Shown: positions 1-10,055 of the stretch, piece after piece
Numbering within the stretch: the stretch's first letter is position 1
Layout: the number at the start of each line of letters is the position of its first letter
Source: Vulcanimicrobiota bacterium
GTDB lineage: Bacteria; Vulcanimicrobiota; Xenobia; Xenobiales; JADMJV01
Direction: 5' to 3'
Assembly (NCBI GenBank): GCA_019637395.1
Contig: JAHBVR010000001.1
Location: forward strand, 467,994-531,993
Length of the DNA stretch: 64,000 nt
Translations under genes and position numbers: made by a program
The notes under the pieces: model-generated
What the model saw: the letters and a program-made list of their open reading frames with translations, nothing else
Told to the model about the DNA's origin: nothing
The model's database searches: none

Positions 1-1203
1 TCCGACCGCCTCAGCGCTTCTCCAGCGCGAGTCGAGAGCCAGGCCAACCAGGCCTATCACCACCCCGACCAACCAGGCGGTAGCCACAAAACCCAAAGCC
101 GGCAGGAGGACCCAGCCAGCCGCTAAGGAGCCCAGCACCGCGCCCATCGTGTTGACCGTGTACAGGCGGGACCAGTTGGCCAGCCCCGGACGCAGGTCGA
201 ATAAAGTGGGCAACGCCGCTCCCAACAACGCCATCGGCGGGCCCAGAACGCCCACGCTGCAAGCCAGCCATTTCAAGAGCAACAGCCAGTACTTGCCTGG
301 CTGCTCAAGTGAATCAAATCTCTCGATGAGAGGAGTGACTAGAAGAATGGCCATCCCAGCCCCAGTCAGCAACTTTCCAAGGGGAAATCGGCGTCGCGCC
401 AGTTGCGCGCCGACCGTCAAAGAGATTAAAACCGCGGTCAAAAGAATGGCAAAAGTTGTGGTAGTGGTTTGGAAGGCAGCTCTGAGGGCTCGAAACCAGG
501 CCACCTCGAGACAAAAAGTAGCGAAGCCGGTCAAAAAAGCGATGCCTAGTTCCCACCGTGGCGCGCTCGGGCAGTCTACTTTCGCCACGCGTGACAGTTT
601 CTGTCCGGCGGCTGAGTCCAGGGCCAGAGCGCCCAGAGCAACGCCAAAATTGATAGCGCTGATGGTATAGATACTGGCCTGGACGCCGAGCTGCGGTATA
701 GCCAGAAAGGCCAGGCCCAAACAGCCCAGCGCGGCTCCCAGCGTATTCAGTCCATAGAGCACGGAGAGAGAAGTGCGGAAGCGCCCGGCAATCAAACCGT
801 AGACGGGAATGGTGGCGCCCAGCGCGGCGGAGGGGAGGCCCAGTACCAGGGCGATAGCCGAGGCCAGGAAAACTGGACTGGCAGCCGGCAGGGACCGGTA
901 CACTTGCACGTCCAGCTGCTCCACCAGCCCGAACGCCGGAGTCAGAGCCAGGCCCGAGAGCCCGACGAGAACTTCCAGGCCCGCGTAGAACTTCAGAGGC
1001 TGCGGGTTGCCGCCAGCCGACAAAAACCGGGCCGCGCTGACCGAGCCCAACGCCATTCCAGCCATCGTCGTGGCCAGGGTGATGGCGGTCCCCAGGGCCG
1101 AAACTCCGAGGGAGAGTGAGGATTTGAGTTGCCAGATGATTTCCCAGGAGAGTGCGGCAAGGCCAGATAACAGAACCAGCAGGCAGACAACGAGTTTGGC
1201 CAC
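1..1203 (-). CDS. Fused-MFS/spermidine-synthase-type membrane protein, N-terminal part (partial)
   Basis: A GTG at 1203 opens a frame that stays open to the left edge, giving at least 401 residues without a stop. The product is very hydrophobic, with about ten membrane segments. It begins MAKLVVCLLVLLSGLAALSW and has repeated small-residue helices such as YGLNTLGAALGCLGLAF and YTVNTMGAVLGSLAAG. These paired NTLGA/NTMGA segments in two halves are typical of the membrane part of the fused MFS/spermidine-synthase family, whose soluble methyltransferase-like domain would lie beyond the window edge. No clear Shine-Dalgarno precedes the GTG. It lies 43 bases downstream of phoH on the same strand, so it is probably the third gene of the fbp-phoH run. 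The transported or modified substrate is unknown. An unrelated MFS transporter remains possible. Confidence 0.7.
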   Translation of the reverse strand, partial: MAKLVVCLLVLLSGLAALSWEIIWQLKSSLSLGVSALGTAITLATTMAGMALGSVSAARFLSAGGNPQPLKFYAGLEVLVGLSGLALTPAFGLVEQLDVQVYRSLPAASPVFLASAIALVLGLPSAALGATIPVYGLIAGRFRTSLSVLYGLNTLGAALGCLGLAFLAIPQLGVQASIYTISAINFGVALGALALDSAAGQKLSRVAKVDCPSAPRWELGIAFLTGFATFCLEVAWFRALRAAFQTTTTTFAILLTAVLISLTVGAQLARRRFPLGKLLTGAGMAILLVTPLIERFDSLEQPGKYWLLLLKWLACSVGVLGPPMALLGAALPTLFDLRPGLANWSRLYTVNTMGAVLGSLAAGWVLLPALGFVATAWLVGVVIGLVGLALDSRWRSAEAVG

Positions 1204-1246
1204 GCGCAAGCGTTTCTAGTATCAGCAATGCATAACCTGCGGTGGG

Positions 1247-2647
1247 TTAGTTCTCCATGATCTGCGAGGCGATTTCCGCCAGCGGGGAGCGTTCTCCCTT
1301 GACCAGGGTGACGTGAGCTGCAATGGAATGGTCCTTGAACTTCTCCACGATGTGAGTCAATCCGTTGGAAGTACTGTCCAGATAGGGGTGATCGATTTGA
1401 TAAGGATCCCCTGTGAAGACCAGTTTGGTTCCCTGGCCAGCGCGTGTAATAATGGTCTTGGCCTCGTGGGGCGTCAGGTTCTGCGCTTCATCCACGATAA
1501 TGAACTGTTGCGGCAGGCTGCGACCGCGAATATAGGCCAGAGCGCGAATGTCGAGCACATTGGTTTCCTGTAAGTAGTCGATGCGGCTGGCGCCACCGCC
1601 GCCCTTCCGGCCGCCACCTCCGCCGCCGTTGGGGCTGGGTCCGCCTCCCTCGGAAAGCAGGTACTCCAGGTTGTCAAAGATGGGCTGCATCCAGGGGGAA
1701 AGCTTCTCCTGCTCGGTGCCGGGCAGGTAGCCCAGGTCGCGCCCCATAGGAATGACCGGGCGATAGATGGCCAGCTTGCGGTAGATCTTTTCCTGGCAGA
1801 CTTTGTGGAGGCCCACGGCGATGGCCAGAATGGTCTTGCCGGTGCCGGCCTTGCCGGCCAACGTGACCAGCGGAATATTGTCGTCGAGGAGGATCTCCAG
1901 AGCGTAACGCTGTTCGCGGTTGAGCGGGCGCAAGCCCCAGATGTCGTGGCGCATCTCGCGCACCTGTTGCAGACTATGGCTGGCGCTGTCGTAGCGAGTG
2001 ATGGCGCCGCCGCTGGCCCGCAGCATAACGAACTCGTGGGGCGTCAGCGGCACCGGGCCAGGATCCACGGCATCCACCGGGATCGATTTGTATTCGTAAA
2101 GGTCCTGGAGGACTTCTTCGCTGGTCACGACTTCGCGGTGGCCGGAGTACATTTCGGACAGTTCCACGATCTGATCATGGCGGTAGTCTTCCGCGGAAAG
2201 GCCCAGCGCCTCCGCTTTGACGCGCATATTGATATCCTTGGTGACAATCACCACTTTGCGCTCGGGAGACTCGCTCTTGATGCCCAGAGCGGTGGCCAGG
2301 ATACGGTTATCCACGTTGTGGGCGAAGCCCGGAGGAATCAGCGTATCCAATTTGCGCAGCTGCCCGATATCGACGCGCAGGCTGCCGCCATCCGGCAAGG
2401 TCACCCCCTCGTTGACCGGGCCCTGGCCGCGCAACTCATCGAGCTGATTGATCACCCAGCGGGCATTGCGATTGAGTTCGGTGGAGCCTTTCTTGAAGTT
2501 GTCCAATTCATCGAGCACCACCAGGGGCAAGACCACATCGTTCTCGCGGAACGAGAAAATGGCTTCCGGAGAGTGCAGCAGCACGCTGGTATCCAGAAGA
2601 TAGACCTTGCGATCGCCGCCTTTGCCGTTGGCTTTCTTCCTGGCCAT
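1247..2647 (-). CDS. phoH: PhoH family protein with N-terminal PIN domain
   Basis: 466 residues. The first 150 form a PIN-type nuclease domain (VYLLDTSVLLHSPEAI, then conserved acidic residues around VIVTKDINMR). The C-terminal half is a PhoH ATPase with Walker A LAGKAGTGKT and a Walker B/DEAQN-like motif (FIIVDEAQNLTPHE), followed by FTGDPYQIDHPYLD. PIN-PhoH proteins such as YlaK are thought to be RNA-directed nuclease-ATPases acting in the cytosol. Odd point: a glycine-rich insert (residues about 337-353) splits the ATPase between the helix after the catalytic core and the SRIDYLQE segment. The ATG overlaps the fbp stop by one base (TAATG), so translation is probably coupled to fbp. Family assignment is firm; the RNA substrate is not known. 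Confidence 0.95.
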   Translation of the reverse strand: MARKKANGKGGDRKVYLLDTSVLLHSPEAIFSFRENDVVLPLVVLDELDNFKKGSTELNRNARWVINQLDELRGQGPVNEGVTLPDGGSLRVDIGQLRKLDTLIPPGFAHNVDNRILATALGIKSESPERKVVIVTKDINMRVKAEALGLSAEDYRHDQIVELSEMYSGHREVVTSEEVLQDLYEYKSIPVDAVDPGPVPLTPHEFVMLRASGGAITRYDSASHSLQQVREMRHDIWGLRPLNREQRYALEILLDDNIPLVTLAGKAGTGKTILAIAVGLHKVCQEKIYRKLAIYRPVIPMGRDLGYLPGTEQEKLSPWMQPIFDNLEYLLSEGGGPSPNGGGGGGRKGGGGASRIDYLQETNVLDIRALAYIRGRSLPQQFIIVDEAQNLTPHEAKTIITRAGQGTKLVFTGDPYQIDHPYLDSTSNGLTHIVEKFKDHSIAAHVTLVKGERSPLAEIASQIMEN

Positions 2648-3672
2648 TAAACGGCGGCCCCCGCGCGAGCCACAAACTGACAGTACTGATCCACATCATA
2701 GGCCGATCCGATGATCAAGGGAACGCGCTGATGCAACGCGGTCGGCTGCACCTCCAGAATACGCTGGGTGCCGGTACTGGCTTTCCCGCCGGCCGCCTCG
2801 ACCAGGAAAGCCAGCGGGTTGGCCTCGTAAACCAGACGCAGCTTGGGTTTGGGATTTTTGGGGTCCTTACAGTTAGAAGGATACAGGAAGATGCCGCCGG
2901 CCAACATGTTGCGGTGGAAATCGGCCACCAGCGAGCCGATATAGCGGAGACCGTAAGGACGCTGAGTGTCCTTGTCAGATTCTTTAAGGTGTTGGATGTA
3001 GGCTTTGGTGCCTTCATCCCAGGTGTTGAAGTTACCCTCGTTGATGCTGTAGGTCTTGCCTTTGTGAGGAATGCGAATATCCGGGTGGGAAAGGAGAAAC
3101 TCGCCCACGCTGGGGTCCAGGGTAAACCCGTGCACTCCCGAACCGGTGGAATAGACCAGGATGGTGGACGAGCCATAAACCACGTAACCGGCCGCAACCT
3201 GCTTACAACCTTGCTGAAGAACGTCCTCCAGTTTACCGTCGCCGGCCGGGGTCACGCGCCGAAACACGCCAAAGATGGTGCCGATGGACACGTTCTTATC
3301 GATGTTGGAAGAGCCGTCCAGAGGATCGAAAACCAGAATATAGTTGCCCTTGGCAAACTTGTCGGGGATAGGAATGATATGCTCGACCTCTTCGGAAGCC
3401 ATACAACAAAGATTGCCGCCGTGGTCCATGGCCTTGAAGATGCGGTCCTGGGCGAAGGCGTCCAGCTTCATGACCGTCTCGCCTTGAATATTCTCCTCGT
3501 CGGTGGCCCCCAAGATCTCGACCAGTCCGGCTTTGTTGACTTCGCGGCTGATGATCTTGAAAGCCAGCGTCAGGTCCATCATCAGCGAAGTAAAGTCGCC
3601 CTTGGCTTCGGGAAATGCCGTTTGCTCCTCGAGAATGTGGCGGTTCAGAGTGACGAGTTTGGTGTTGAACAT
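2647..3672 (-). CDS. fbp: Fructose-1,6-bisphosphatase class I
   Basis: 341 residues, the usual size for class I FBPase. It hydrolyses fructose 1,6-bisphosphate to fructose 6-phosphate in gluconeogenesis. The metal-binding signature [17 protein letters not shown] is intact, as are [15 protein letters not shown] and [19 protein letters not shown], which bind substrate in the family. The start at 3672 ([12 protein letters not shown]) is chosen because GGGAGGA sits 4-5 bases upstream on the minus strand; the reading frame is open 43 codons further but without family-like sequence. The first gene of the fbp-phoH-membrane protein run, divergent from the gene at 3800, so the 127-base gap should hold two promoters. 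Confidence 0.97.
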   Translation of the reverse strand: MFNTKLVTLNRHILEEQTAFPEAKGDFTSLMMDLTLAFKIISREVNKAGLVEILGATDEENIQGETVMKLDAFAQDRIFKAMDHGGNLCCMASEEVEHIIPIPDKFAKGNYILVFDPLDGSSNIDKNVSIGTIFGVFRRVTPAGDGKLEDVLQQGCKQVAAGYVVYGSSTILVYSTGSGVHGFTLDPSVGEFLLSHPDIRIPHKGKTYSINEGNFNTWDEGTKAYIQHLKESDKDTQRPYGLRYIGSLVADFHRNMLAGGIFLYPSNCKDPKNPKPKLRLVYEANPLAFLVEAAGGKASTGTQRILEVQPTALHQRVPLIIGSAYDVDQYCQFVARAGAAV

Positions 3673-3799
3673 TCTTCCTCCCTGTTTCAGGCGGGCCCTT
3701 TCTCTAAAACGGCACGATCTTCCTAGGGAGAGCGATAGGGGCCGGTCGCGTTTAAGGCGAATCGCACAAGGAACTGGGGGAAAACTTCGGAGGTAACGC

Positions 3800-4303
3800 A
3801 TGTCCCACGATTACCGCGGTTTTCAAGACAAAATTGGCGCCGATATGGCCACCGCCTCGGCCGCCGCGGCCGGCATGGACCGAGGCGCCAAAGGCAGCAA
3901 ACTGCGCATACGCCAGTCCGATTTAGAAACCCTCATTCCCTCGGGCGCCCTGGTTGAATTCGTGCCCTCCACCGGTCACAAGCTAAAGTTCGGCGATATC
4001 GTGTTGATTCGCAACGGTAGCGAATTTTCGCTGCGACGCTTCGTGGGCTTTCAGATCGTCAAAGGCGGCGCCAAGGTATCGGTGGCTCGCGCCAATCCGC
4101 CGAAACTCGAAATTTATCCAGACACTTCCATCGTGGGCAAAGTCACTAAAGTCGAGGCCAAGGGCGTTTCTTACGATCCACTCAAGAAAGAATCCCAGTT
4201 GGTCAAATGGCGCAACGAATGGACTTTCTTCGGCACCAGTTCGATGTTCTCGCGCATTGGCCACAACCTTAAGATCTTCGGCAAGATGATGAAGAAAAAA
4301 TAA
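3800..4303 (+). CDS. Hypothetical protein with S24/S26 peptidase-like beta domain
   Basis: 167 residues, ATG preceded by GGAGG with 6-base spacing. The N-terminus is Ala-rich and looks disordered. The core (residues about 38-125) reads [46 protein letters not shown], which resembles the all-beta fold of LexA/signal-peptidase (S24/S26) proteins: a promoter of the form GxxVxF, GDIVLIR, and a late VxGKV strand. I do not see a confident catalytic Ser-Lys pair, so enzyme activity is doubtful. The C-terminus is very basic ([10 protein letters not shown]). The stop codon is immediately followed by the GTG of the CoA transferase (TAAGTG), indicating an operon. Function unknown. Confidence 0.75.
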   Translation: MSHDYRGFQDKIGADMATASAAAAGMDRGAKGSKLRIRQSDLETLIPSGALVEFVPSTGHKLKFGDIVLIRNGSEFSLRRFVGFQIVKGGAKVSVARANPPKLEIYPDTSIVGKVTKVEAKGVSYDPLKKESQLVKWRNEWTFFGTSSMFSRIGHNLKIFGKMMKKK

Positions 4304-6259
4304 GTGTCCAAGCTGCTCAGCGCCCAGGAGGCGGTCGCTCTGCTTCGCTGCGGCGACACGGTAGCGACGGGCGGGTTCGTAGGCATCGGATTCCCTGAAC
4401 TGCTGGCCGTGGCCCTGCGCGAGCGCTTCGAAAGAGAGCAAAAACCCTCGGGCCTGACGCTGGTTTACGCTGCCGGGCAGGGCGACGGAAAAACTCGGGG
4501 GCTCAATCACCTGGCCCATCCCGGTTTAATCAGACGCGTGATCGGCGGCCACTGGGGCCTGGTGCCGGAACTCGGCCGCCTGGCGGTGGAAAACCAGATC
4601 GAAGCCTACAACCTGCCCCAGGGCGTCATTTCGCATCTCTACCGCGATATCGCGGCCGGCAAGCCCGGAGTCATCACCCACGTTGGCCTGCATACTTTCG
4701 TCGACCCGCGCCTGGAGGGCGGGCGGCTCAACCCGAAAACCAGCGAAGAGCTGGTGGAAGTCATTCAACTGGGCGGGCGCGAGTGGCTCTTCTACAAAGC
4801 CTTTCCCATCCAGGTTGGGCTTTTGCGGGGAACCACCGCGGACCGGCGGGGCAATATCTCCATGGAACGGGAAGCCCTCAGTTTGGAGGCTCTGGCTATC
4901 GCCCAGGCGGTGCGCAACAGCGGGGGCCTGGTCATCGTCCAGGTGGAGCGGCTGACCGAACGGCACCAACTCCACCCGCAGTTGATCACCCTGCCCGGCG
5001 TGCTGGTCGACGCGGTGGTGCTGGCCCCCTCCGAACACCATCCGCAAACCTTTGCCGAGCACTACAATCCGGCCTACACCGGCGAGGTAGTCGCTCCGTC
5101 CACTTCGTTCCAGGCCATGGATTTGGACGAGCGCAAGGTCATCGCCCGCCGAGCCGCTCAGGAACTGGTGCCGGGCGCGGTGGTCAACCTGGGCATCGGG
5201 ATGCCGGAGGGCGTAGCCTCGGTGGCCTTCGAAGAAGGTGTGCTCGACCAGGTCACTCTCACGGTGGAACCCGGCGGTATCGGCGGCATTCCAGTGGGCG
5301 GCCTGAGTTTTGGAGCGGTGCGCAACCCGGAATCGATCATCAATCAACCTTCTCAATTTGATTTCTACGACGGGGGCGGGCTGCATCAGGCCTTTCTGGG
5401 CATGGCGGAAATGGACGCGCGCGGCCATGTCAACGTCAGTCGCTTCGGTAAGCGGGTGGCCGGGGCCGGCGGATTCATCAATATCAGTCAGAACGCCGGC
5501 CAGGTTTTCTTTATGGGCACCTTTGCCAACAAAGCTCGCTTCCGCTTCGAAAACAACGCTCTGGTCATCGAAGAAGACGGCTCCTGCAAACTGGTGGAGG
5601 CGGTCGGGCAGATCACCTTCAACGGCGATTACGCTCGCCAGAAAGGCCAGCGCGTTCTTTACGTGACCGAACGCGCCGTTTTTTCGATGGAGCCGGAAGG
5701 CCTGGTTTTGCTGGAAATCGCTCCGGGCGTCGACCTGCAGACACAGATTCTGGACCGCCTGCCCTTCCCGGTGCTGGTCAGCCCCAGCTTACGAACGATG
5801 GATTCAGCCTACTTCGGACCGGCCAAAATCGGCCTGACGCAACTAGGAAAACGGCCGGTGTCCGAACGGGTGCGCTACCGCCCTGAAGAAAATACGCTTT
5901 ATCTGAACCTCGAGGGCCTGGAGTTCTACACAGCCGATCAGGTCCACGAATTTGAACTCCAACTGCGGCCGCACCTGAATTTTCCCGGGCGGGTCGAGGC
6001 CGTCATCAACTACGACCGCTTCTATCTGGCCGAAGCGGCGGCCGCCGCCTGGTTCGACCTGGTGGAACGCAACTCGCGGACCTACTTCAGCAGCTCTACC
6101 CGGCACTCCAGCAGCTTGCTCTTTTGCCGCGAGATGGGCGAGCCCTTAGGTGTTCAGCAGGGACAGCGGCGGGGGGAGCACGAACCGCAAAGCCATGATC
6201 GACCTGACCATAGACCAGAAGGGGCTCGAGAATGCGGTAGCGCTGGCCCGCCAGCGTAA
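4304..6259 (+). CDS. Class I acyl-CoA:acetate/3-ketoacid CoA-transferase (YdiF-like) with C-terminal extension
   Basis: 651 residues from a GTG that directly follows the previous stop. The protein has the alpha part ([18 protein letters not shown]) and beta part ([18 protein letters not shown]) of a fused class I CoA transferase. The expected catalytic glutamate is Glu322 in [18 protein letters not shown]. These enzymes move CoA between short acyl chains through a glutamyl-CoA intermediate. The YdiF-like part ends near residue 520; about 100 further residues (from [13 protein letters not shown]) form an extra domain with beta-strand and helix character that I cannot name. The last 20 or so residues run into the next gene by 65 bases and look like read-through rather than selected protein, so a small frameshift near 6145 (a TAG lies in a neighbouring frame at 6147) is possible. 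Confidence 0.88.
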   Translation: MSKLLSAQEAVALLRCGDTVATGGFVGIGFPELLAVALRERFEREQKPSGLTLVYAAGQGDGKTRGLNHLAHPGLIRRVIGGHWGLVPELGRLAVENQIEAYNLPQGVISHLYRDIAAGKPGVITHVGLHTFVDPRLEGGRLNPKTSEELVEVIQLGGREWLFYKAFPIQVGLLRGTTADRRGNISMEREALSLEALAIAQAVRNSGGLVIVQVERLTERHQLHPQLITLPGVLVDAVVLAPSEHHPQTFAEHYNPAYTGEVVAPSTSFQAMDLDERKVIARRAAQELVPGAVVNLGIGMPEGVASVAFEEGVLDQVTLTVEPGGIGGIPVGGLSFGAVRNPESIINQPSQFDFYDGGGLHQAFLGMAEMDARGHVNVSRFGKRVAGAGGFINISQNAGQVFFMGTFANKARFRFENNALVIEEDGSCKLVEAVGQITFNGDYARQKGQRVLYVTERAVFSMEPEGLVLLEIAPGVDLQTQILDRLPFPVLVSPSLRTMDSAYFGPAKIGLTQLGKRPVSERVRYRPEENTLYLNLEGLEFYTADQVHEFELQLRPHLNFPGRVEAVINYDRFYLAEAAAAAWFDLVERNSRTYFSSSTRHSSSLLFCREMGEPLGVQQGQRRGEHEPQSHDRPDHRPEGARECGSAGPPA

Positions 6260-7664
6260 AATCCTCATTCCCACCTTCCGCCAGTTGCGCGACCCCGGCC
6301 ACGTACCCTTTTCCCTGGTGCGTAAACTGGCCAAAGTGGGCCTGTGGGACCTCGATCCGCTCAATCTTTTCCGCCTGAACTGGCATAACGAACCGAGGGC
6401 TCAGGGCGGTGGCTTCGGAGCGGTCAACTACCTGGAACTACCTTCCAGCCTGACCGGCGTCAAAGCCCGCATTATCGGGCTGGTGGGCAAATGGTTTCCC
6501 ACCGGCGCCCATAAAGTAGGCGCCGCTTTCGGCTGCCTGGCGCCGCGCCTGGTTACCGGCCAGTTCGATCCCACCCGCCAGAAGGCGGTCTGGCCTTCGA
6601 CCGGCAACTACTGCCGGGGCGGCGCCTACGACTCGGCCTTGTTGGGTTGCGAAAGCATCGCCATTCTACCCGAAGGGATGTCGCGCGAGCGCTTCGAGTG
6701 GCTGGAAAAGATCGCCGGCGAAGTCATCAAGACACCCGGCAGCGAAAGCAACGTCAAGGAAATCTTCGACAAGTGCTGGGAATTGCGCAAATCCGGCCAG
6801 GATTTGATGATCTTCAACCAGTTTGAAGAGTTCGGTAACTACCTGTGGCATTACCACGTAACCGGTCCCTCCATGGCCGAACTGCTGGACGACCTCATGG
6901 GGCCGCAGGACGAATTCCGCGGCCTGGTGTGCTCCACCGGCTCGGGCGGCACCATCGCCGCCGGCGATTATCTTAAGGACGTCTATCCAAACTCTAAGAT
7001 CGGCGCCTCCGAAGCGCTCCAGTGCCCCACCCTGATCTACAACGGTTTCGGGGAACATCGCCTGGAGGGCATCGGCGACAAACACGTCCCCTGGATCCAC
7101 AACGTCAAGAACACCGACCTGGTGATCGCCGTGGACGATGAAGGCCCGGTGTCGGCCATGCGCCTCTTCAACTGTCAGGTTGGCCAGGAATACCTGGCCA
7201 AACAGGGCGTGCCCGCCGAGGTGATAGCCCGCCTCGACCTGATGGGCATGAGCGGCATCGGCAACTTGATGACCGCCATGAAGTTCGCCAAATACTACGA
7301 CCTGGACGAGAACGACGTGGTTCTCACCGTCTTCACCGACTCCATGGAGATGTATGGCAGTCGTCTGCAAGAGTATGACCAGACGCGCCAACCGTTGACC
7401 GAGCTCGAGGCCGCCGGCATTTACCATCGCTGGCTGCTCGGTCAGTGTTCCGACCACGTTCAGGAACTCACTTATCCGCAGCGTAAGCGCGTGCACAACC
7501 TCAAGTACTACACCTGGATCGAGCAACAGGGCAAAAGTCACGAGGAGCTCCAGGCGCAATGGTTCCAAAAAGACTACTGGACCTCGATTCGCCAGCTGGT
7601 CGATCAGATCGATCCGCTGATCAACGAATTCAATCAGCGCACCGGGCTCGCCGACGAACTATGA
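6195..7664 (+). CDS. Fold-type-II PLP-dependent enzyme (cysteine synthase/TrpB superfamily)
   Basis: 489 residues from ATG 6195 ([20 protein letters not shown]). The PLP Schiff-base lysine is predicted as Lys107 in [31 protein letters not shown] forms the substrate-carboxylate loop and [15 protein letters not shown] the phosphate-binding loop. This places it with cysteine synthase, cystathionine beta-synthase and TrpB. It is longer than CysK (about 310) because of an N-terminal arm and a C-terminal helical extension, so I would not call it a cysteine synthase. It starts inside the end of the CoA-transferase frame and overlaps the next gene by ATGA. The neighbouring CoA transferase suggests amino-acid or thioester chemistry, but the substrate cannot be read from sequence. 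Confidence 0.88.
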   Translation: MIDLTIDQKGLENAVALARQRKILIPTFRQLRDPGHVPFSLVRKLAKVGLWDLDPLNLFRLNWHNEPRAQGGGFGAVNYLELPSSLTGVKARIIGLVGKWFPTGAHKVGAAFGCLAPRLVTGQFDPTRQKAVWPSTGNYCRGGAYDSALLGCESIAILPEGMSRERFEWLEKIAGEVIKTPGSESNVKEIFDKCWELRKSGQDLMIFNQFEEFGNYLWHYHVTGPSMAELLDDLMGPQDEFRGLVCSTGSGGTIAAGDYLKDVYPNSKIGASEALQCPTLIYNGFGEHRLEGIGDKHVPWIHNVKNTDLVIAVDDEGPVSAMRLFNCQVGQEYLAKQGVPAEVIARLDLMGMSGIGNLMTAMKFAKYYDLDENDVVLTVFTDSMEMYGSRLQEYDQTRQPLTELEAAGIYHRWLLGQCSDHVQELTYPQRKRVHNLKYYTWIEQQGKSHEELQAQWFQKDYWTSIRQLVDQIDPLINEFNQRTGLADEL

Positions 7665-8005
7665 GCCTGGACGCCCAAGCCATGCTGGAGGTGAATCGCC
7701 AACTCATCTTCGCTGCCGCCAAGCAACAACGGCAAAGTGGGGTGGAAAGCCCCCTGGTTGTTTCGGTGGCCACTTTCGGCCGAGGTGTGAAACAAGAGAT
7801 GCTGCAGGCCCTGGAGCCCTATCGCACCGCTTTCGGACACAACCAGTCCCTGGTGGCTGCCCCTCCGCTGGAACTGGCCCGGCAGTGGCTGAAACAGACG
7901 CCACCTGGCGTGGAGGAAGGGTTCGCGGTGCTGGGCTATGCTTTCGGTAAGACCGTAGTGCAACAGTGGCGCTGGGATGAGGAGGTTGGAGATGCCTTCT
8001 TCTAA
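7661..8005 (+). CDS. Small hypothetical protein in PLP-enzyme operon
   Basis: 114 residues, starting at the ATG of an ATGA overlap with the PLP enzyme. The sequence ([20 protein letters not shown], then SPLVVSVATFGRGVKQEMLQ) looks like a mixed alpha/beta soluble protein with no signal peptide or membrane segment. I recognise no family. It ends by overlapping the Shine-Dalgarno and first codons of the GAF-GGDEF gene by 14 bases, so all three are probably co-translated. Its conserved position would be the best clue to its role. Confidence 0.7.
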   Translation: MSLDAQAMLEVNRQLIFAAAKQQRQSGVESPLVVSVATFGRGVKQEMLQALEPYRTAFGHNQSLVAAPPLELARQWLKQTPPGVEEGFAVLGYAFGKTVVQQWRWDEEVGDAFF

Positions 8006-9122
8006 GAAGCCCACCACCGAGGTGGCCACCCTGGCGCCGGCTGAACTGGCCAACTGGGTGGATCACCTCTTCCAGGGGCATCACCAACGGGCCGAGCCGC
8101 TGCTGCACGAGGTCTTCGAAAGCATTCTCTGGGCCGCCAACCAGTATGTGCCTTCCGAATGCGGTTCTATTTGCCTGAGCGGTTTTCCCGACGCTCCCGA
8201 TGAGCTGGTTTTTGTCGCTTCGTTCGGGGAAAGCTCGGGTCTGATTCCGGGCACGCGCCTGAAGATGGGCCAGGGGATCACGGGCAAAGTTTACGAAACC
8301 GGCAAAGCTCAACTGCGCAACGACGTCTCGCGCGATCGCAACTTTTATGCCGGCGTGGACGAACGCACCCAGTTTGTCACGCGCTCGATCCTCTCGGTGC
8401 CGATCGTCTTTGACGGCGAGGAATGCGGAGTCTTGAGCCTGGTCAACCGGCGCGGCAAGCGCGGTTTTCGGCGCCACGACCTGCGCCTGATGCAGATCTT
8501 TTGCGGTTACCTTTCCACCTCCATCCGCAACAGCGTCGACTCCGCTTTTCATCGCGAAATGGCTCTGCGGGACGACCTCTCGGGACTGCGCAACGACCGT
8601 TATTTCTACAAACAATTGCTGTCCGATCTGGAAGGCTGTGACCGTTACGGCGGCGACTTGAGCCTGATTTTTATGGACCTGGATCACTTTAAGTCGGTGG
8701 TGGACGAGCACGGCCACCTGGTGGGCAGCCAGGTTCTGGCCGAAGTGGGCCATCTACTGGCCGAAACCGTCGAGCATCCCGGCTGCACCCTGGCCCGCTA
8801 CGGAGGGGACGAATACGTGGTGGTCCTGCCCGGCGCCGACCCCCCGAAAGCGCAGGCGGTGGCCGAAAAAATCCGGCTGGCCGTGCTCAACGGGGTTTTC
8901 CTGACCGAACCGGGAGCAGAAGGACGCCCCGCCCTCCACTTAAAAGGACGCTTTTCCGCCAGCATCGGCGTTGCTTCCTACCGCGATAGCCAGCTAGAGG
9001 ACTATGACGATCTGGCCGTGCGCCGCCAGCAATTGATCCGCATCGCCGACGAAGCCATGTATCGCGCCAAGCGCCGGGGGAAGAACCAGGTCTGTCTGGG
9101 GAGAGATAAGGCACCACATTGA
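7992..9122 (+). CDS. GAF domain diguanylate cyclase
   Basis: 376 residues. Residues about 20-185 form a GAF sensor (GLIPGTRLKMGQGITGKVYE, TRSILSVPIVFDGEECGVL). Residues about 200-370 form a GGDEF domain, with the active-site motif GGDEY at 271-275 and a preceding LIFMDLDHFKSVVDEHGH segment that binds metal and GTP. Tyr in place of Phe is a common active variant. No RxxD inhibitory site lies just before the GGDEY, so product feedback is unlikely. It should make cyclic di-GMP in response to a cytosolic ligand bound by GAF. ATG 7992 is preferred over 7977 because GAGGAGG lies about 7 bases upstream of it. The stop overlaps the next start as TTGA. Confidence 0.95.
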   Translation: MPSSKKPTTEVATLAPAELANWVDHLFQGHHQRAEPLLHEVFESILWAANQYVPSECGSICLSGFPDAPDELVFVASFGESSGLIPGTRLKMGQGITGKVYETGKAQLRNDVSRDRNFYAGVDERTQFVTRSILSVPIVFDGEECGVLSLVNRRGKRGFRRHDLRLMQIFCGYLSTSIRNSVDSAFHREMALRDDLSGLRNDRYFYKQLLSDLEGCDRYGGDLSLIFMDLDHFKSVVDEHGHLVGSQVLAEVGHLLAETVEHPGCTLARYGGDEYVVVLPGADPPKAQAVAEKIRLAVLNGVFLTEPGAEGRPALHLKGRFSASIGVASYRDSQLEDYDDLAVRRQQLIRIADEAMYRAKRRGKNQVCLGRDKAPH

Positions 9123-9994
9123 AAAACCTGGATACCGAGCACTTGTGGCCGCGGGGAGCTTCCCCGCTGCCCAGTTGCCCCGGCGACATCCGCGTCCACC
9201 ACTGGACTTCCAAATTGCTGCATCGCCGCCGGCCCGTCCTGGTCTATCTGCCTCCCGGCTACAATACCCAAGATCCCTGGCGCTACCCGGTGCTCTACGT
9301 GCACGACGGTCAGAACATCTTCGATCCCAAAACCTCCGCCTTCGGCGTGGATTGGGGACTCGGCCAGGTCATCGAGAAAGAGCTTACGGCCCAAACCATC
9401 ATGCCGGTCATCGTAGTGGCCATTTACAATACTCGCTACCGCATGGAAGAATACACCCCCACGGTGGATTACCGCGAACGCGGCGGCAAGGCCCGGGAAT
9501 TCCTCAGCGCCGTGGTCGACGAACTCAAACCGTTCATCGATACTCACTATCACACCCGCACCGACGCGGCCTCGACCGGCATCATGGGTTCCTCGCTGGG
9601 CGGCTTGCTGGCCCTCTACGCCAGCCAATCCTTTCCCCACGTCTTCCAGCGCGTGGCCGCCCTCTCGCCCTCGCTATGGTGGTCAGGACGTGACCTGATC
9701 AGCTCGATCGCCGGCGCCGAGCAATTTTACAGCCCGAGCCGGCTCTGGCTCGACATGGGCACCCGTGAAAGCAATGAAGACCGCAATCGCAACGGCGTCC
9801 CCGACGTGCTCGACGATCTGCGCATGCTGCGTTATGTGCTGCTGGGGCGCGGTATGCAGGAAGGCCTGGATCTGCACGTCGAGGAAATTTCCGGAGCTTC
9901 GCACACCGAAGCGGACTGGGGCCGCCGGGTAGACCGGGTCCTGCGCTTCCTTTACCCGGTCGAGAGTAGTTCGAAATCGGAGGGGGACGTTTAA
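9119..9994 (+). CDS. Esterase of the Fes/EstD-like alpha/beta hydrolase family
   Basis: 291 residues from a TTG that overlaps the previous stop (TTGA). The order is that of the putative-esterase family (PF00756-like): VLVYLPPGYN, YPVLYVHDGQNIFD, the nucleophile elbow IMGSSLGGLLALY, LSPSLWW, and a late His in SGASHTEADW. Ser of GSSLGG is the predicted nucleophile; the acid is likely in WLDMGTRES. No signal peptide is present, so it acts in the cytosol. Relatives hydrolyse siderophore or S-formylglutathione esters; neighbours do not narrow the substrate. A loop with repeated Asn/Arg (ESNEDRNRNGVPD) looks like a calcium-binding-type turn. Confidence 0.85.
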   Translation: MKNLDTEHLWPRGASPLPSCPGDIRVHHWTSKLLHRRRPVLVYLPPGYNTQDPWRYPVLYVHDGQNIFDPKTSAFGVDWGLGQVIEKELTAQTIMPVIVVAIYNTRYRMEEYTPTVDYRERGGKAREFLSAVVDELKPFIDTHYHTRTDAASTGIMGSSLGGLLALYASQSFPHVFQRVAALSPSLWWSGRDLISSIAGAEQFYSPSRLWLDMGTRESNEDRNRNGVPDVLDDLRMLRYVLLGRGMQEGLDLHVEEISGASHTEADWGRRVDRVLRFLYPVESSSKSEGDV

Positions 9995-10055
9995 CCCCGA
10001 TCTTCCCGGGGTAGACCAGACGTTGGCCAACAAGGCCCTTTGGGGGAAGTAACCT

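Noticed and set aside
314..1228. 304-codon minus-strand frame
   Set aside because: The neighbouring frame from GTG 1203 encodes a coherent membrane protein; this one is Arg/Gly-rich without structure.
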